Source of the DNA: Bacillota bacterium | GTDB lineage: Bacteria; Bacillota; Ch66; Ch109 | Assembly: GCA_013178275.1 (NCBI GenBank) | Contig: JABLWZ010000025.1 | Location: 1-64,000, forward strand | Length of the DNA stretch: 64,000 bases | Direction of reading: 5' to 3' | Shown here: piece by piece, positions 7,796 through 15,324 of the stretch | Numbering within the stretch: position 1 is the stretch's first letter | Layout of the letters: each line of letters begins with the position of its first letter | The notes under the pieces: generated by a model | Told to the model about the DNA's origin: nothing | The model's input: the letters and a program-made list of their open reading frames with translations, nothing else | Databases searched by the model: none | Translations under genes and position numbers: made by a program

Positions 7796-8085
7796 CGAAT
7801 TAATTATTTTTATAATAGTATATGAAAAAAATATCATTGATAATGTGACCCCGGTCACACCCGGCATAAAATGTTATGTCAGATTCCCTGCGAGGTATAA
7901 ACCGCCCCGGTGAAAAGGCCGTATCGATTCGGTATCACGGCTGGTCGGAGTGTATCCCGGCAGAACCTGTTTTACCCGTTTTTGGTTCAGTGACATTATG
8001 CTGCCTTATACTATACGAAATGGAACCCTTTGTATCGGGAGTGAATACAATAAGGTAACCAAACAGCAAAGGGGGTTTACACATA

Positions 8086-8226
8086 ATGAACGGTGAAATA
8101 TCCCAGTTTGGCGCGGGTGGCGGCCTTTTCGGTGGTATCGGCATCTGCCACCTGGCTGCCTGCGTCGCGATCCTATTAGTTATCTGCTGCTGCTTCGGCT
8201 GGGCCTGCGGCGGTGGCTGGTGGTAA
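8086..8226 (+). CDS. YjcZ-like tiny glycine/cysteine-rich membrane protein
   Basis: A 46-aa frame; the ATG at 8086 follows AAAGGGGG. The head is FGAGGGLFGGIG, the single hydrophobic helix contains LAACVAILLVICCCFGWAC, and the tail is GGGWW. It aligns well with the minus-strand paralogue at 1625-1747 (shared CVAIL..VIC core and GGG-WW end) but has more cysteines. Tiny YjcZ-type proteins in Firmicutes are often made in sporulation, and a membrane or spore-envelope location is inferred. It stands alone, followed by a hairpin. Confidence 0.75.
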   Translation: MNGEISQFGAGGGLFGGIGICHLAACVAILLVICCCFGWACGGGWW

Positions 8227-8267
8227 ACCGCATAAAAAGCTATTTCGAGTAATCGGTTTCTAGTGAT

Positions 8268-8297
8268 AAGTCCAGGGGGCTTGCTCCCTGGGCTTAT
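8268..8297 (+). terminator. Hairpin after the tiny YjcZ-like gene
   Basis: Stem aagtccaggg/ccctgggctt with one G-T pair; weak T run. Confidence 0.6.
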
Positions 8298-8391
8298 GCT
8301 GTTGTCCGGCCAGGGCCGGGTGGGTGGCGAAAAGGGATTCGGGCGAATATGATGTGCTGAGGTATGTTATTTAGAGGGAGGTTAATCATTC

Positions 8392-8595
8392 ATGATAGAG
8401 CTGCCGCTGCCCGGCGATTTGAGACTGGTGAGGGCCTGGCCTTTTGCCGGTGACCCGCCCTGGCCCTGGAGAAAGGTCGAGGCCCCCGAGACCAAGACGG
8501 AGGTAAAGAAGATCGCCGTCAGCTCGACGAGTTGGGGAAGGGCCCTGATCTACACGGCGGTCGGTCTGTTTCTGTACCTGGCCGCCAGAAGGTAA
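8392..8595 (+). CDS. Small tail-anchored protein, function unknown
   Basis: A 67-aa product starting ATG at 8392 after AGGGAGG. The N-terminal half is soluble and rich in proline and tryptophan (PFAGDPPWPWRK). The last ~20 residues form one hydrophobic helix ending in basic residues, suggesting a C-terminal membrane anchor. A strong terminator follows at 8614. No family is recognised. Confidence 0.7.
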   Translation: MIELPLPGDLRLVRAWPFAGDPPWPWRKVEAPETKTEVKKIAVSSTSWGRALIYTAVGLFLYLAARR

Positions 8596-8613
8596 AGAAG
8601 GAACCGGTAATCG

Positions 8614-8645
8614 GGAACCGCTGCTGTGCGGCGGTTCCTTTTTGC
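8614..8645 (+). terminator. Strong terminator
   Basis: Stem ggaaccgc/gcggttcc then a five-base T run. Confidence 0.9.
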
Positions 8646-8728
8646 GCTATCGGAAAGTATATTTAGGGGACTTTCCGATGCAAGCAAGTGCAACTACGGC
8701 TCCCGCCCTTGGCGGTAGCCAAGTTTTC
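8646..8728 (+). repeat. Two-hairpin leader-like element, copy E1
   Basis: Hairpin atcggaaagt/actttccgat (8649-8658 with 8670-8679), then gatgcaagcaagtgcaacta, then hairpin cttggc/gccaag followed by TTTTCTT (8708-8729). A second copy lies at 60437-60530. There the first stem carries an A-T pair in place of a G-C pair, so pairing is kept. It lies 150 bases before the gene at 8875. It matches no riboswitch class I know. Confidence 0.6.
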
Positions 8729-8874
8729 TTCGTATCAGGCTTGGCGAGAAGCCGGGTTTGGCGTCGATTCAGCCAGGCAGTTAGAGACACCCTTTCATTG
8801 CCATATAGGGTCATTTTTTGCTGGTCTGGAATATTCTATCTTAGTAAGTTATAACTTCAAAGGAGGTTGTCACC

Positions 8875-9282
8875 ATGATCAGCCTTGAAATGGCAAAACA
8901 GCTTAAAGCTTCTGGATTGGCCTGGGAACCTCAGGTGGGAGACGTTTACGCGGCGTCCAGCGCCAGCCCGTTCAGCGCGGAAGCGACGACCGTAAACGAT
9001 ATCGTGGTTTCCAACACTGACATGATTAAAAAGATGGGACGGGTGATGGGCCTGAAGGGGATGTACCCGATGGACTCGGTACACTGGGTCCCCTCGCTGA
9101 AGGCCATGCTGGATGAGGTCAACAAGCATGGGCTGGACTGGAACCTGAACAAGGACGGCTTCCAGCTTATCGAGAAGCGGGGTATGATGACCCGGGTATT
9201 GAAGAGTTCGGCCAATCAGGACCTGGACACGGCGGTGGCGGAAGTGCTCCTGTGGCTGAAACAGCAGAAAACCACGGAGTAG
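8875..9282 (+). CDS. Conserved-looking soluble protein, function unknown
   Basis: A 135-aa protein with a textbook start: AAAGGAGG, seven bases, ATG. It has no signal peptide or membrane helix. It is amphipathic, with a tryptophan near each end (LAWEPQVGD, DWNLNKDGF) and an acidic C-terminal helix (AEVLLWLKQQK). No family is recognised. It is preceded by element E1 and closed by a bidirectional terminator, so it is probably transcribed alone. Confidence 0.78.
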   Translation: MISLEMAKQLKASGLAWEPQVGDVYAASSASPFSAEATTVNDIVVSNTDMIKKMGRVMGLKGMYPMDSVHWVPSLKAMLDEVNKHGLDWNLNKDGFQLIEKRGMMTRVLKSSANQDLDTAVAEVLLWLKQQKTTE

Positions 9283-9314
9283 ATCAGTTAAAGAAGGTTC
9301 CCCTGAAAACAAGA

Positions 9315-9338
9315 AAAGGCCCCCCGAGGGGGCCTTTG
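9315..9338. terminator. Bidirectional terminator
   Basis: Stem aaaggccccc/gggggccttt between convergent genes. Confidence 0.85.
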
Positions 9339-9343
9339 GCTGT

Positions 9344-9745
9344 CTACTGGTAAATCGCCGATGAATACGTGCTGTAAGGGTTAGCGCCGGTTATCATCGG
9401 CTGGCCGATGCCGGGACCTCCACGGAGGGTCTGCATGGCTCCGTTCAATTCATTGATCCGGTACTGGGCCCAGCCCATGATCCGATCGGCCATATCCAGC
9501 CGTTCGTTGAAAATCTGGTTGATGTCCTGGGTGTTCTGACTGATTTGGAAGGCCATGCTGCGGATGTTGTTGACGGCGCCGATGGCCCGGTCCAGGTTGC
9601 CGGAACTGATCAGGCCTATCGTATCACTGCAGGCGGAAGATATCCCCTGGGCCAGCATGGCATTCTGCTGCGTTTCGCTGATCATCCTCTGACCCTTGCG
9701 GATAGAGTCCTGCAGAAATGGATTTAAGTGATGGATCTTTATCAT
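9344..9745 (-). CDS. Helical soluble protein, function unknown
   Basis: A 133-aa protein, mostly predicted helix up to about residue 105 (long Q/N-rich amphipathic stretches such as ISQNTQDINQIFNERLD), then a short G/P/S/Y tail. No signal peptide. GAAAGGAG directly abuts the ATG at 9745 with no spacer, so translation may start further in (Met21) or at a non-standard codon. No family is recognised; the shape resembles small coiled-coil coat-type proteins. Confidence 0.7.
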   Translation of the reverse strand: MIKIHHLNPFLQDSIRKGQRMISETQQNAMLAQGISSACSDTIGLISSGNLDRAIGAVNNIRSMAFQISQNTQDINQIFNERLDMADRIMGWAQYRINELNGAMQTLRGGPGIGQPMITGANPYSTYSSAIYQ

Positions 9746-9882
9746 CTCCTTTCGGTAGTCTTATCAATAGTATCCGAAAAGCCGGCCTCCCCTATGTGTT
9801 GCAATAGTTGCCAGGGCGGTCGAACAAGGCGCTTTGGTTTTTAGAGGGAATACTGACTGGGGGTTAAGGGAAATCTGTAAAA

Positions 9883-10608
9883 ATGAGGACTTTAAATTTT
9901 AAAAAAATACTGTTGGGATCGCTGCTGGGGTTAGTACTGCTGGCGGCTGTCCTGGGCGGGGCATGGAGATACACCGGGTTCGGCCGGCCCCTCAAGGTGT
10001 CCCAGGAGTATGTCGGGGCCCTGGTGGCCGGCGACAAGGAGACCGCCCAGTCCACTTCGACCGGGCAGGCGGCGGTGGTGGCCAGTATGATAGCAGGAAG
10101 CGGCGGCCCAAAGGTCAACTCCATGAAGGCTTATATCGAGGGACTGGGAAAGAACTGGGCCCGGATCAAGGTGCAGGTGGAGCCGCAGCTGCCGGACGGA
10201 TCGCTGGAACTGGTCTGGTACAGCCTGGACACCCTGAAAACCGACGAGGGCTGGAAGGTGGCCCTGATCAGCGAGGCCACCCCGACGCTGGAGGGGGCGA
10301 GCCTCTATTACCCGAAGGGGGAGGTGCCCCAGCTGGAGCAGGTATTCAAGGGATTCGCGGCCGCCATGGGTGAGGGAGACTACCCGGAGGCGATCAAGTA
10401 CCTGACCGGGCCGGTACTGAGTCAGGACCTGTCCAGCGCCGGCCCCCTGTTTAAAGAGATCGGCCAGATTGAGCTGCAGCCGCTCTGGGATAAAGGAGGC
10501 ATCGTCGCGTCCCGGGTGAGGTTTACGGTCTCCAGCGGGGAGCAGATGCTGCTGGTCAGCTTTGCCCGCCTGTCCAGCGGGGACTGGAAGATAATCTCGA
10601 TCTCCTGA
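9883..10608 (+). CDS. Membrane-anchored protein with two NTF2-like (DUF4878-type) repeats
   Basis: A 241-aa protein. Residues 8-30 form one N-terminal anchor helix; the rest is extracellular. Two related modules of ~100 residues follow, at about 37-130 and 140-241. Each begins with a helix of the type EYVGALVAGDKETA or FKGFAAAMGEGDYPEA and ends with strands carrying GWKVALIS or GDWKIISIS. That is the layout of DUF4878/NTF2-like lumazine-binding folds. Its role is unknown. It ends nine bases from the convergent L,D-transpeptidase gene. Confidence 0.78.
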   Translation: MRTLNFKKILLGSLLGLVLLAAVLGGAWRYTGFGRPLKVSQEYVGALVAGDKETAQSTSTGQAAVVASMIAGSGGPKVNSMKAYIEGLGKNWARIKVQVEPQLPDGSLELVWYSLDTLKTDEGWKVALISEATPTLEGASLYYPKGEVPQLEQVFKGFAAAMGEGDYPEAIKYLTGPVLSQDLSSAGPLFKEIGQIELQPLWDKGGIVASRVRFTVSSGEQMLLVSFARLSSGDWKIISIS

Positions 10609-10617
10609 CGGGTCCGC

Positions 10618-11226
10618 TTACCACCTCGCGACCTCGAAAACCGGCCCCATCACCAGCAGCGGGTTCTTTGCCGGGTCCAGCCAGCGGATGATCTCCAGGA
10701 GGCGCTGCTGCGACAGCGCGACACACCCGCTGGTTCCTTCCCCCGGCTCGTCCCACACGTGCAGAAACACCGCGCTGCCCATGCCCGATATCCTCTCCCG
10801 GGTGTTGTAGTTTATCACCACCGCGTATGGATAATACGCGTACAGGGGCTCGGCTGTATCCCAGCGTCCGCGGGCGGGTCCGACCTGCCAGGTGTTGTAG
10901 AGGGCCGAACCGGGGTCATCCACCCAGAAGTCGTTCGCGGTAGTCTGGCGGTAGGGCAGCCGGGTCCCGGGGTTTTCACCCCGGCCGAATACGGTCCCCA
11001 GACTGTAGACCCCGATCGGGGTCTTGCCGTCGCCTTCCACCTTGCTGTAGGCAAACCCGTTCTTTCCTATCACCGCCCGGGTCGGTGGGAAGGCCGGCTC
11101 CCATACCTCCGATACCTTCTGCAGCGTCTCCAGCCGGGCCGAAACCCCGGTGTAATTGCCGGTGGTGACCAGTATGGCCTGCCGGGAGCGGGTCAGGCAT
11201 CGAAGATTCCCTGCCGGTACAGACAT
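10618..11226 (-). CDS. L,D-transpeptidase (YkuD-type catalytic domain, COG3786-like)
   Basis: A 202-aa protein with the active-site signature HVWDEPGEGTSGCVALS near residues 158-175, where His and Cys are catalytic. The substrate-entry motif KVEGDGKTPIGVYSLG lies near 65-80. These enzymes cross-link or modify peptidoglycan through meso-DAP. Unusually, no signal peptide is visible at the N-terminus, so export is unclear or the true start differs. It lies six bases after the small gene 11233-11424, forming a two-gene unit. Confidence 0.88.
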   Translation of the reverse strand: MSVPAGNLRCLTRSRQAILVTTGNYTGVSARLETLQKVSEVWEPAFPPTRAVIGKNGFAYSKVEGDGKTPIGVYSLGTVFGRGENPGTRLPYRQTTANDFWVDDPGSALYNTWQVGPARGRWDTAEPLYAYYPYAVVINYNTRERISGMGSAVFLHVWDEPGEGTSGCVALSQQRLLEIIRWLDPAKNPLLVMGPVFEVARW

Positions 11227-11232
11227 ATCCTC

Positions 11233-11424
11233 TCACCCTTCAGAGACGCCGCCCGGAAGCGGGTAAAGACGGTAGGTGATCTCCCGGGTCACCAGGTAGC
11301 GCCTGCCGCACACGCCGCAGACGCTCTGCCACTTTTCCTCGTAGCCCTGCTCGGGGATGATGACCGGCTTGGGCGGGTCGTGGTGGGGGTAGCTCAGGTG
11401 GTCGAAACAGTTGTGGCGCTTCAC
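11233..11424 (-). CDS. Small protein with a CxxC pair, function unknown
   Basis: A 63-aa frame starting with GTG at 11424 after GGAGAG. It contains an H/P-rich head and CGVCGRRYLV, half of a zinc-ribbon-like knuckle; a lone upstream Cys and several His could complete a metal site. It is probably co-transcribed with the L,D-transpeptidase six bases downstream. A competing frame shifted by one covers the same DNA but lacks a ribosome site. Confidence 0.6.
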   Translation of the reverse strand: MKRHNCFDHLSYPHHDPPKPVIIPEQGYEEKWQSVCGVCGRRYLVTREITYRLYPLPGGVSEG

Positions 11425-11614
11425 GGTTCACTCTCCAAACTAAGGTCTTTAAAGACCGGCTTAAAATAATATATGACCGGGGTTCGGCTAAATTATCGTT
11501 TTTTGGACCGGGGAGTTATTAAAAAGAGCTGCAGGTTCAAGAGGATTTTATTTCCGGCATCGAGAAATCATACTACTGAGGCCACAACCATCGATTGTAC
11601 AGGAGGGGAGCGCC

Positions 11615-12760
11615 ATGCTCTACCGGAGGTTCGGGAGGACCGGGCTGGATATATCGATACTGGGATTCGGGTGCATGCGGCTGCCGACCATCGGGGGGGC
11701 TCAGCACCAGATAGACGAGGAAAAGGCCCTGCGGATGCTGTATTACGCGATCGACCGCGGCCTGAACTACATCGACACCGCTTACCCGTACCACAGCGCG
11801 GTGCCTTTTCAGGAGGGGATGAGCGAGGTGTTCCTGGGGAAGGCGCTCCAGGGAGGCTACCGGGAGAAGATTCACCTGGCTACCAAGCTCCCGAGCTGGC
11901 TGATCAAGTCCAGGGAGGACATGGACCGCTACCTGAACCGGCAGCTGGAGCGGCTGCAGACCGGGCAGATCGACTTTTACCTGCTGCACGGGCTCAACGC
12001 GTCCACCTGGAAGAAGCTGAAATCCCTGGGGGTCCTGGAGTTCCTGGAATCCGCCATCTCCGACCGGCGGATCAGGTACGCGGGTTTCTCCTTCCACGAC
12101 GACCCGGCGGCATTCAAGGAGATCATCGACGCCTACGGCTGGACCTTCTGCCAGATCCAGCTCAACTACATGGACACCAGATACCAGGCGGGCGAGGAGG
12201 GGCTGAAGTACGCCGCCGAACGGGGGATCGCGGTGGTGATAATGGAACCCCTGAAGGGAGGCCGTCTGGCCAGCTCCCCCGCGGTGGTGCGGCAGGTGTG
12301 GGAAAAGGCGGAGGTAAAAAGGAGCCCTGCCGAGTGGGCGCTGCGGTTCCTGTGGAACTACCCCGAGGTCAGCGTCGTTTTGAGCGGGATGACCGAGATG
12401 GAGCAGGTGGTGGAGAACATGCGGGTAGCGGAGCAGGGGGCGCCAAACTCCCTGTCCCCCGGGGAACTCGGGCTGATCGAGGAGGCGCGGGGTGTTTACG
12501 AGAAGCGGATGCGGGTGAACTGCACCAACTGCCGCTACTGTATGCCCTGCCTGTCCGGGGTAGACATCCCGGAGATTTTCAACCACCTGAACAACGCGTA
12601 CCTGTACGAAGACTTCAAGGGGTCGAAGCAGGTGTACAACGCCTTCACCCGGGAGAAGGCGTCGGCCTGCGTCAAGTGCGGCGCCTGCGAGGAGTTCTGC
12701 CCCCAGCATATCCCCATCATGGATGTCCTGACCGAGGTGGTCGAGCTGTTTGAGAAGTAA
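11615..12760 (+). CDS. Aldo/keto reductase fused to a ferredoxin-type domain
   Basis: A 381-aa protein starting ATG at 11615 after AGGAGGGG. Residues 1-270 are an aldo/keto reductase TIM barrel (GFGCMRLP at the start, DTAYPYHS with the catalytic Asp/Tyr, LLHGLN). The C-terminal ~100 residues carry CTNCRYCMPC and CVKCGACEEFCPQHIPI, consistent with Fe-S cluster binding. Such fusions are common in anaerobes and are annotated as 4Fe-4S aldo/keto reductases; their electron donor is probably reduced ferredoxin or NADPH, and substrates are unknown. A terminator follows at once. Confidence 0.93.
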   Translation: MLYRRFGRTGLDISILGFGCMRLPTIGGAQHQIDEEKALRMLYYAIDRGLNYIDTAYPYHSAVPFQEGMSEVFLGKALQGGYREKIHLATKLPSWLIKSREDMDRYLNRQLERLQTGQIDFYLLHGLNASTWKKLKSLGVLEFLESAISDRRIRYAGFSFHDDPAAFKEIIDAYGWTFCQIQLNYMDTRYQAGEEGLKYAAERGIAVVIMEPLKGGRLASSPAVVRQVWEKAEVKRSPAEWALRFLWNYPEVSVVLSGMTEMEQVVENMRVAEQGAPNSLSPGELGLIEEARGVYEKRMRVNCTNCRYCMPCLSGVDIPEIFNHLNNAYLYEDFKGSKQVYNAFTREKASACVKCGACEEFCPQHIPIMDVLTEVVELFEK

Positions 12761-12770
12761 GACAAAAGAA

Positions 12771-12796
12771 AAGGGCCCGGCGGTGCCGGGCCCTTG
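12771..12796 (+). terminator. Terminator hairpin, copy 1
   Basis: Stem aagggcccggc/gccgggccctt. The same hairpin recurs at 13121-13144 on the far side of repeat copy B. Confidence 0.85.
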
Positions 12797-12812
12797 TACA
12801 TCTCTTGCACCA

Positions 12813-13073
12813 GCATTCAATCAGCCCTAATTTTTGGGTGAGCCCTGCGGGGGCATGAGCCCGTTATGGTGCTCTGCGTCTTACTGCCCTGCGAATGCTG
12901 ACTGGTAGAAGAGGGGCGAGCGACAGGAGGTCGCGAGAAGGCCGAGTGCAGGATGCATATTCGGCCTTATTACCCCTACTACCGAAGCATGAGCAGTTGG
13001 CAGTACAGCAGAGGGAGTATGGAGCGACAGGACACCGCAGGGTGAGGCCCAGCCATAGCCATAGATTGAATGC
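12813..13073 (+). repeat. Dispersed structured repeat, copy B (full form)
   Basis: The ends gcattcaatc (12813-12822) and gattgaatgc (13064-13073) pair. Inside, ccctgcgg (12843-12850) pairs with ccgcaggg (13035-13042). The same helix in copy C is catactctgtgg/ccacagagtatg, so pairing is conserved while sequence is not. Further parts are the gagcccgttatgg block, the gcgac/gtcgc hairpin, the variable hairpin ggccga/tcggcc, and tactgcc/ggcagta. It fills the gap between the convergent genes 11615-12760 and 13163-14614. Confidence 0.8.
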
Positions 13074-13119
13074 GGCCTTGATTTATCGCATGATCTTTAT
13101 GCTCAGCATGTGACAAGCT

Positions 13120-13144
13120 GAAGGGCCCGGCGGTGCCGGGCCCT
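13120..13144 (-). terminator. Terminator hairpin, copy 2
   Basis: Same hairpin as at 12771, here just after the minus-strand stop at 13163. Confidence 0.75.
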
Positions 13145-13162
13145 CGGTATTGAGACTGCTTT

Positions 13163-14614
13163 CTAGTCGTCTTTCAGCAGCATCAGCTGCTTGGCCAGCT
13201 TCTTTTTGGCCTCGAAATCGGTCAGGGCATACAGCGCCATCCGCTGGGTGGCGGGAGCGCCCGCTCCGTGCCAGGTCCCCGGGCCGTGCAGGCCGGCGGT
13301 CCAGTGCTGGAGGAACTTCATGACCTTCATCCGCTTCTCCGCCGGCGCCGCTGAGGCTATGTACTTGCGTACCAGGGGGCCGACCTCGGGGTGATCCAGG
13401 TCGCTGATGGCATGCATGGTGACCACGCCGCCTCCGCCGATGTCCCCAGCGTTCTTCATGATTTCCCAGAACCCATGGGCGATGTTGAGTTTGGCCGCGT
13501 TGCCGAACAGGTCATCGGGCATCCAGACCCCGGACCCCTCGGGCTCCTCCCGGCCGCGGGCGGCGGCGGCGATGGCGCAGGCGTGGGAGGTCTCGCTGAA
13601 GCGCACCATGTCGATGATCTTTTCCTGGATGTGCGGTATCTTATCCAGGCCGGTGTACTCGATGGCCAGCATGCAGCCGCCGATGATCAGGTCGGCGTAG
13701 CCCACCTTGCAGGCGCCGCCGCAGTTCATGCGGTGGATCTTGGCGAAACGGGCCACCAGGCGTCCGCAGTACTTGGTCTCCCCGCACAGGAAGACCCTCT
13801 CCCAGGGGATAAAGACGTCGTCGAAGACCATGGTAGAGGTCTCGCGCTGGCCGAACAGGGGGTTGCCCAGCTCGTAGACGTCCTTCGCGTTCTCCCGCTC
13901 CGCCGAGTAGGCGTTGTACTGGGTTATATAGGTCAATCCCGGGGTCCCGTTGGGCACCGCGAAGGCGATGGCGAAGTCCTCTTCCCCCGGGCGCAGGGCG
14001 CCGCCGGGAAGGACGATCGTCTCGTGAGCCCCGATGGCCCCGCTCTGGCTCACCTTGGCCCCCCGGACCACGATCCCGTCGTCACGTTTTTCCACCACGT
14101 GCAGGTGCATGTCGATGTCGTCCTGCTGCGACGGGCGCTTCTTGCGGTCCCCCTTGGCGTCGGTGATGGAGCCCGAACAGGCCAGGTCGTTGGCCTGGGC
14201 CCAGGTCAGGTATTTGTTGAAACGCTGGTTGTAGTCGGTCCCCAGGTCGCGGTCCATCTCCCAGGTCGAGGCCGCCAGGGCGTTCAGCGTGTCGCACCCG
14301 ACGCAGCGGTAGTTGCAGGTCCCCAGGTTCTGGCTGGTCAGCAGCGCCATCTCCTGGCGCATATCCAGGTCGTGGTTGTTGCGGGCGATGTGCAGGTTGC
14401 GGTTTACCGGCTCCCCGGTCAGGTGGGAGGTGGCGACCATGACTTCTTTGTACTCCGGTTGTTCAGCCAGGTCGTAGATCTTGGCGGTCGCCCGGACCAC
14501 TGAAAGCGTGATGGCGTTGTCCAGCAGGTTTTCTACCCTCTTGCCTCCGCAGAACACCTTGGGGGTAAGTTTCCCCGCGCTCTCTGTGTACTCCTTTGCA
14601 GTCTTTAAGGCCAT
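13163..14614 (-). CDS. 4-hydroxybutyryl-CoA dehydratase/vinylacetyl-CoA isomerase-like flavoprotein
   Basis: A 483-aa protein of the HpaB/AbfD fold, the usual length. The [4Fe-4S] ligands of clostridial AbfD (Cys99, Cys103, His292, Cys299) have counterparts: Cys100 and Cys104 (GTCNYRCVGC), then His294 and Cys302 (HRMNCGGACK, one residue longer than the usual spacing). This favours the radical dehydratase over flavin hydroxylases, which lack the cluster. The reaction would be 4-hydroxybutyryl-CoA to crotonyl-CoA, in aminobutyrate or succinate fermentation. No other genes of that pathway are adjacent, so the acyl substrate may differ. The ATG follows TAAGGAGG. Confidence 0.9.
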   Translation of the reverse strand: MALKTAKEYTESAGKLTPKVFCGGKRVENLLDNAITLSVVRATAKIYDLAEQPEYKEVMVATSHLTGEPVNRNLHIARNNHDLDMRQEMALLTSQNLGTCNYRCVGCDTLNALAASTWEMDRDLGTDYNQRFNKYLTWAQANDLACSGSITDAKGDRKKRPSQQDDIDMHLHVVEKRDDGIVVRGAKVSQSGAIGAHETIVLPGGALRPGEEDFAIAFAVPNGTPGLTYITQYNAYSAERENAKDVYELGNPLFGQRETSTMVFDDVFIPWERVFLCGETKYCGRLVARFAKIHRMNCGGACKVGYADLIIGGCMLAIEYTGLDKIPHIQEKIIDMVRFSETSHACAIAAAARGREEPEGSGVWMPDDLFGNAAKLNIAHGFWEIMKNAGDIGGGGVVTMHAISDLDHPEVGPLVRKYIASAAPAEKRMKVMKFLQHWTAGLHGPGTWHGAGAPATQRMALYALTDFEAKKKLAKQLMLLKDD

Positions 14615-14712
14615 ACCTCATCCTCCTTACTGTTTATTAATTCGGATCTATGGTGTGTATCCACCCCCTTCGAAAAATGGAATCGTGTTTTCAGCGAAGA
14701 TTGGCGCCGGCT

Positions 14713-15051
14713 TCAGCGGCTTTCACACCTGACCACCACCAGGTACCCGGGATCTCCCCCGGGGCAAAGAAAGGTGCTGATGTTTTCGAATGCCATGTCC
14801 ATGATGCGGTCGATCTCCTCGACGGTCCGGCCCCCGGACAGGGTCAGTTCGAGTACCCGGCCGTCCAGCTCTACTTTGGCCAGCAGACCGTCCTCATAAA
14901 GCCCGGGGAGGTTTTTCTTGCGCTGGCAGCTGTCCAGCAGGGTGGCGAACGACCCGCCGAATCCGCTGAAGTATCGGCTGGGCTGCGACTCGACTCTTAG
15001 TTCGATGACCTCTAAATCAGACTGCGGTTTTTCGATTCCCAACTCTCCCAC
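14713..15051 (-). CDS. Small soluble protein, function unknown
   Basis: A 112-aa product starting GTG at 15051; a TTG nine bases in is an alternative. No signal peptide or membrane helix. It contains two cysteines (LDSCQRKK and FLCPGGDPG) and a G/F-rich stretch (SRYFSGFGGSF). It lies between the dehydratase-like gene and the TetR promoter. It is on the dehydratase strand but ~100 bases upstream of it, so the two may form one unit. No family is recognised. Confidence 0.6.
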   Translation of the reverse strand: MGELGIEKPQSDLEVIELRVESQPSRYFSGFGGSFATLLDSCQRKKNLPGLYEDGLLAKVELDGRVLELTLSGGRTVEEIDRIMDMAFENISTFLCPGGDPGYLVVVRCESR

Positions 15052-15165
15052 CCCCTAAATTTGTGAAAAAAAAACCCCCCGAAAAATCAGCGGGGAGCTG
15101 ACAAATTCGAATGAACAGCGGTTATCCCCGTTTTTACGTGTTGACTTGAATAACCAACTCCAGGG

Positions 15166-15194
15166 TTGACTGAACCTTCATTCAGTTATATTGT
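15166..15194 (+). promoter_or_regulatory. Promoter with TetR-type operator
   Basis: TTGACT (15166-15171) and TATTGT (15189-15194) are spaced by 17 bases. The palindrome ACTGAA-N6-TTCAGT (15169-15186) fills the spacer, the usual place for a TetR-family repressor to block RNA polymerase. The regulator gene follows at 15325, so autoregulation is likely. The divergent genes at 13163-15051 could be controlled as well. Confidence 0.65.
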
Positions 15195-15324
15195 AAGAGT
15201 GTAGACATAAATAGTCAAGGTGTTATAGGAAATAAATTTCCTAGATAAAACCAGTAATTGAAATTATTACAAATTACTATGAAATGTGTCGATATTTCAG
15301 CGCCCCGGGAGGATGGTGAGGACG

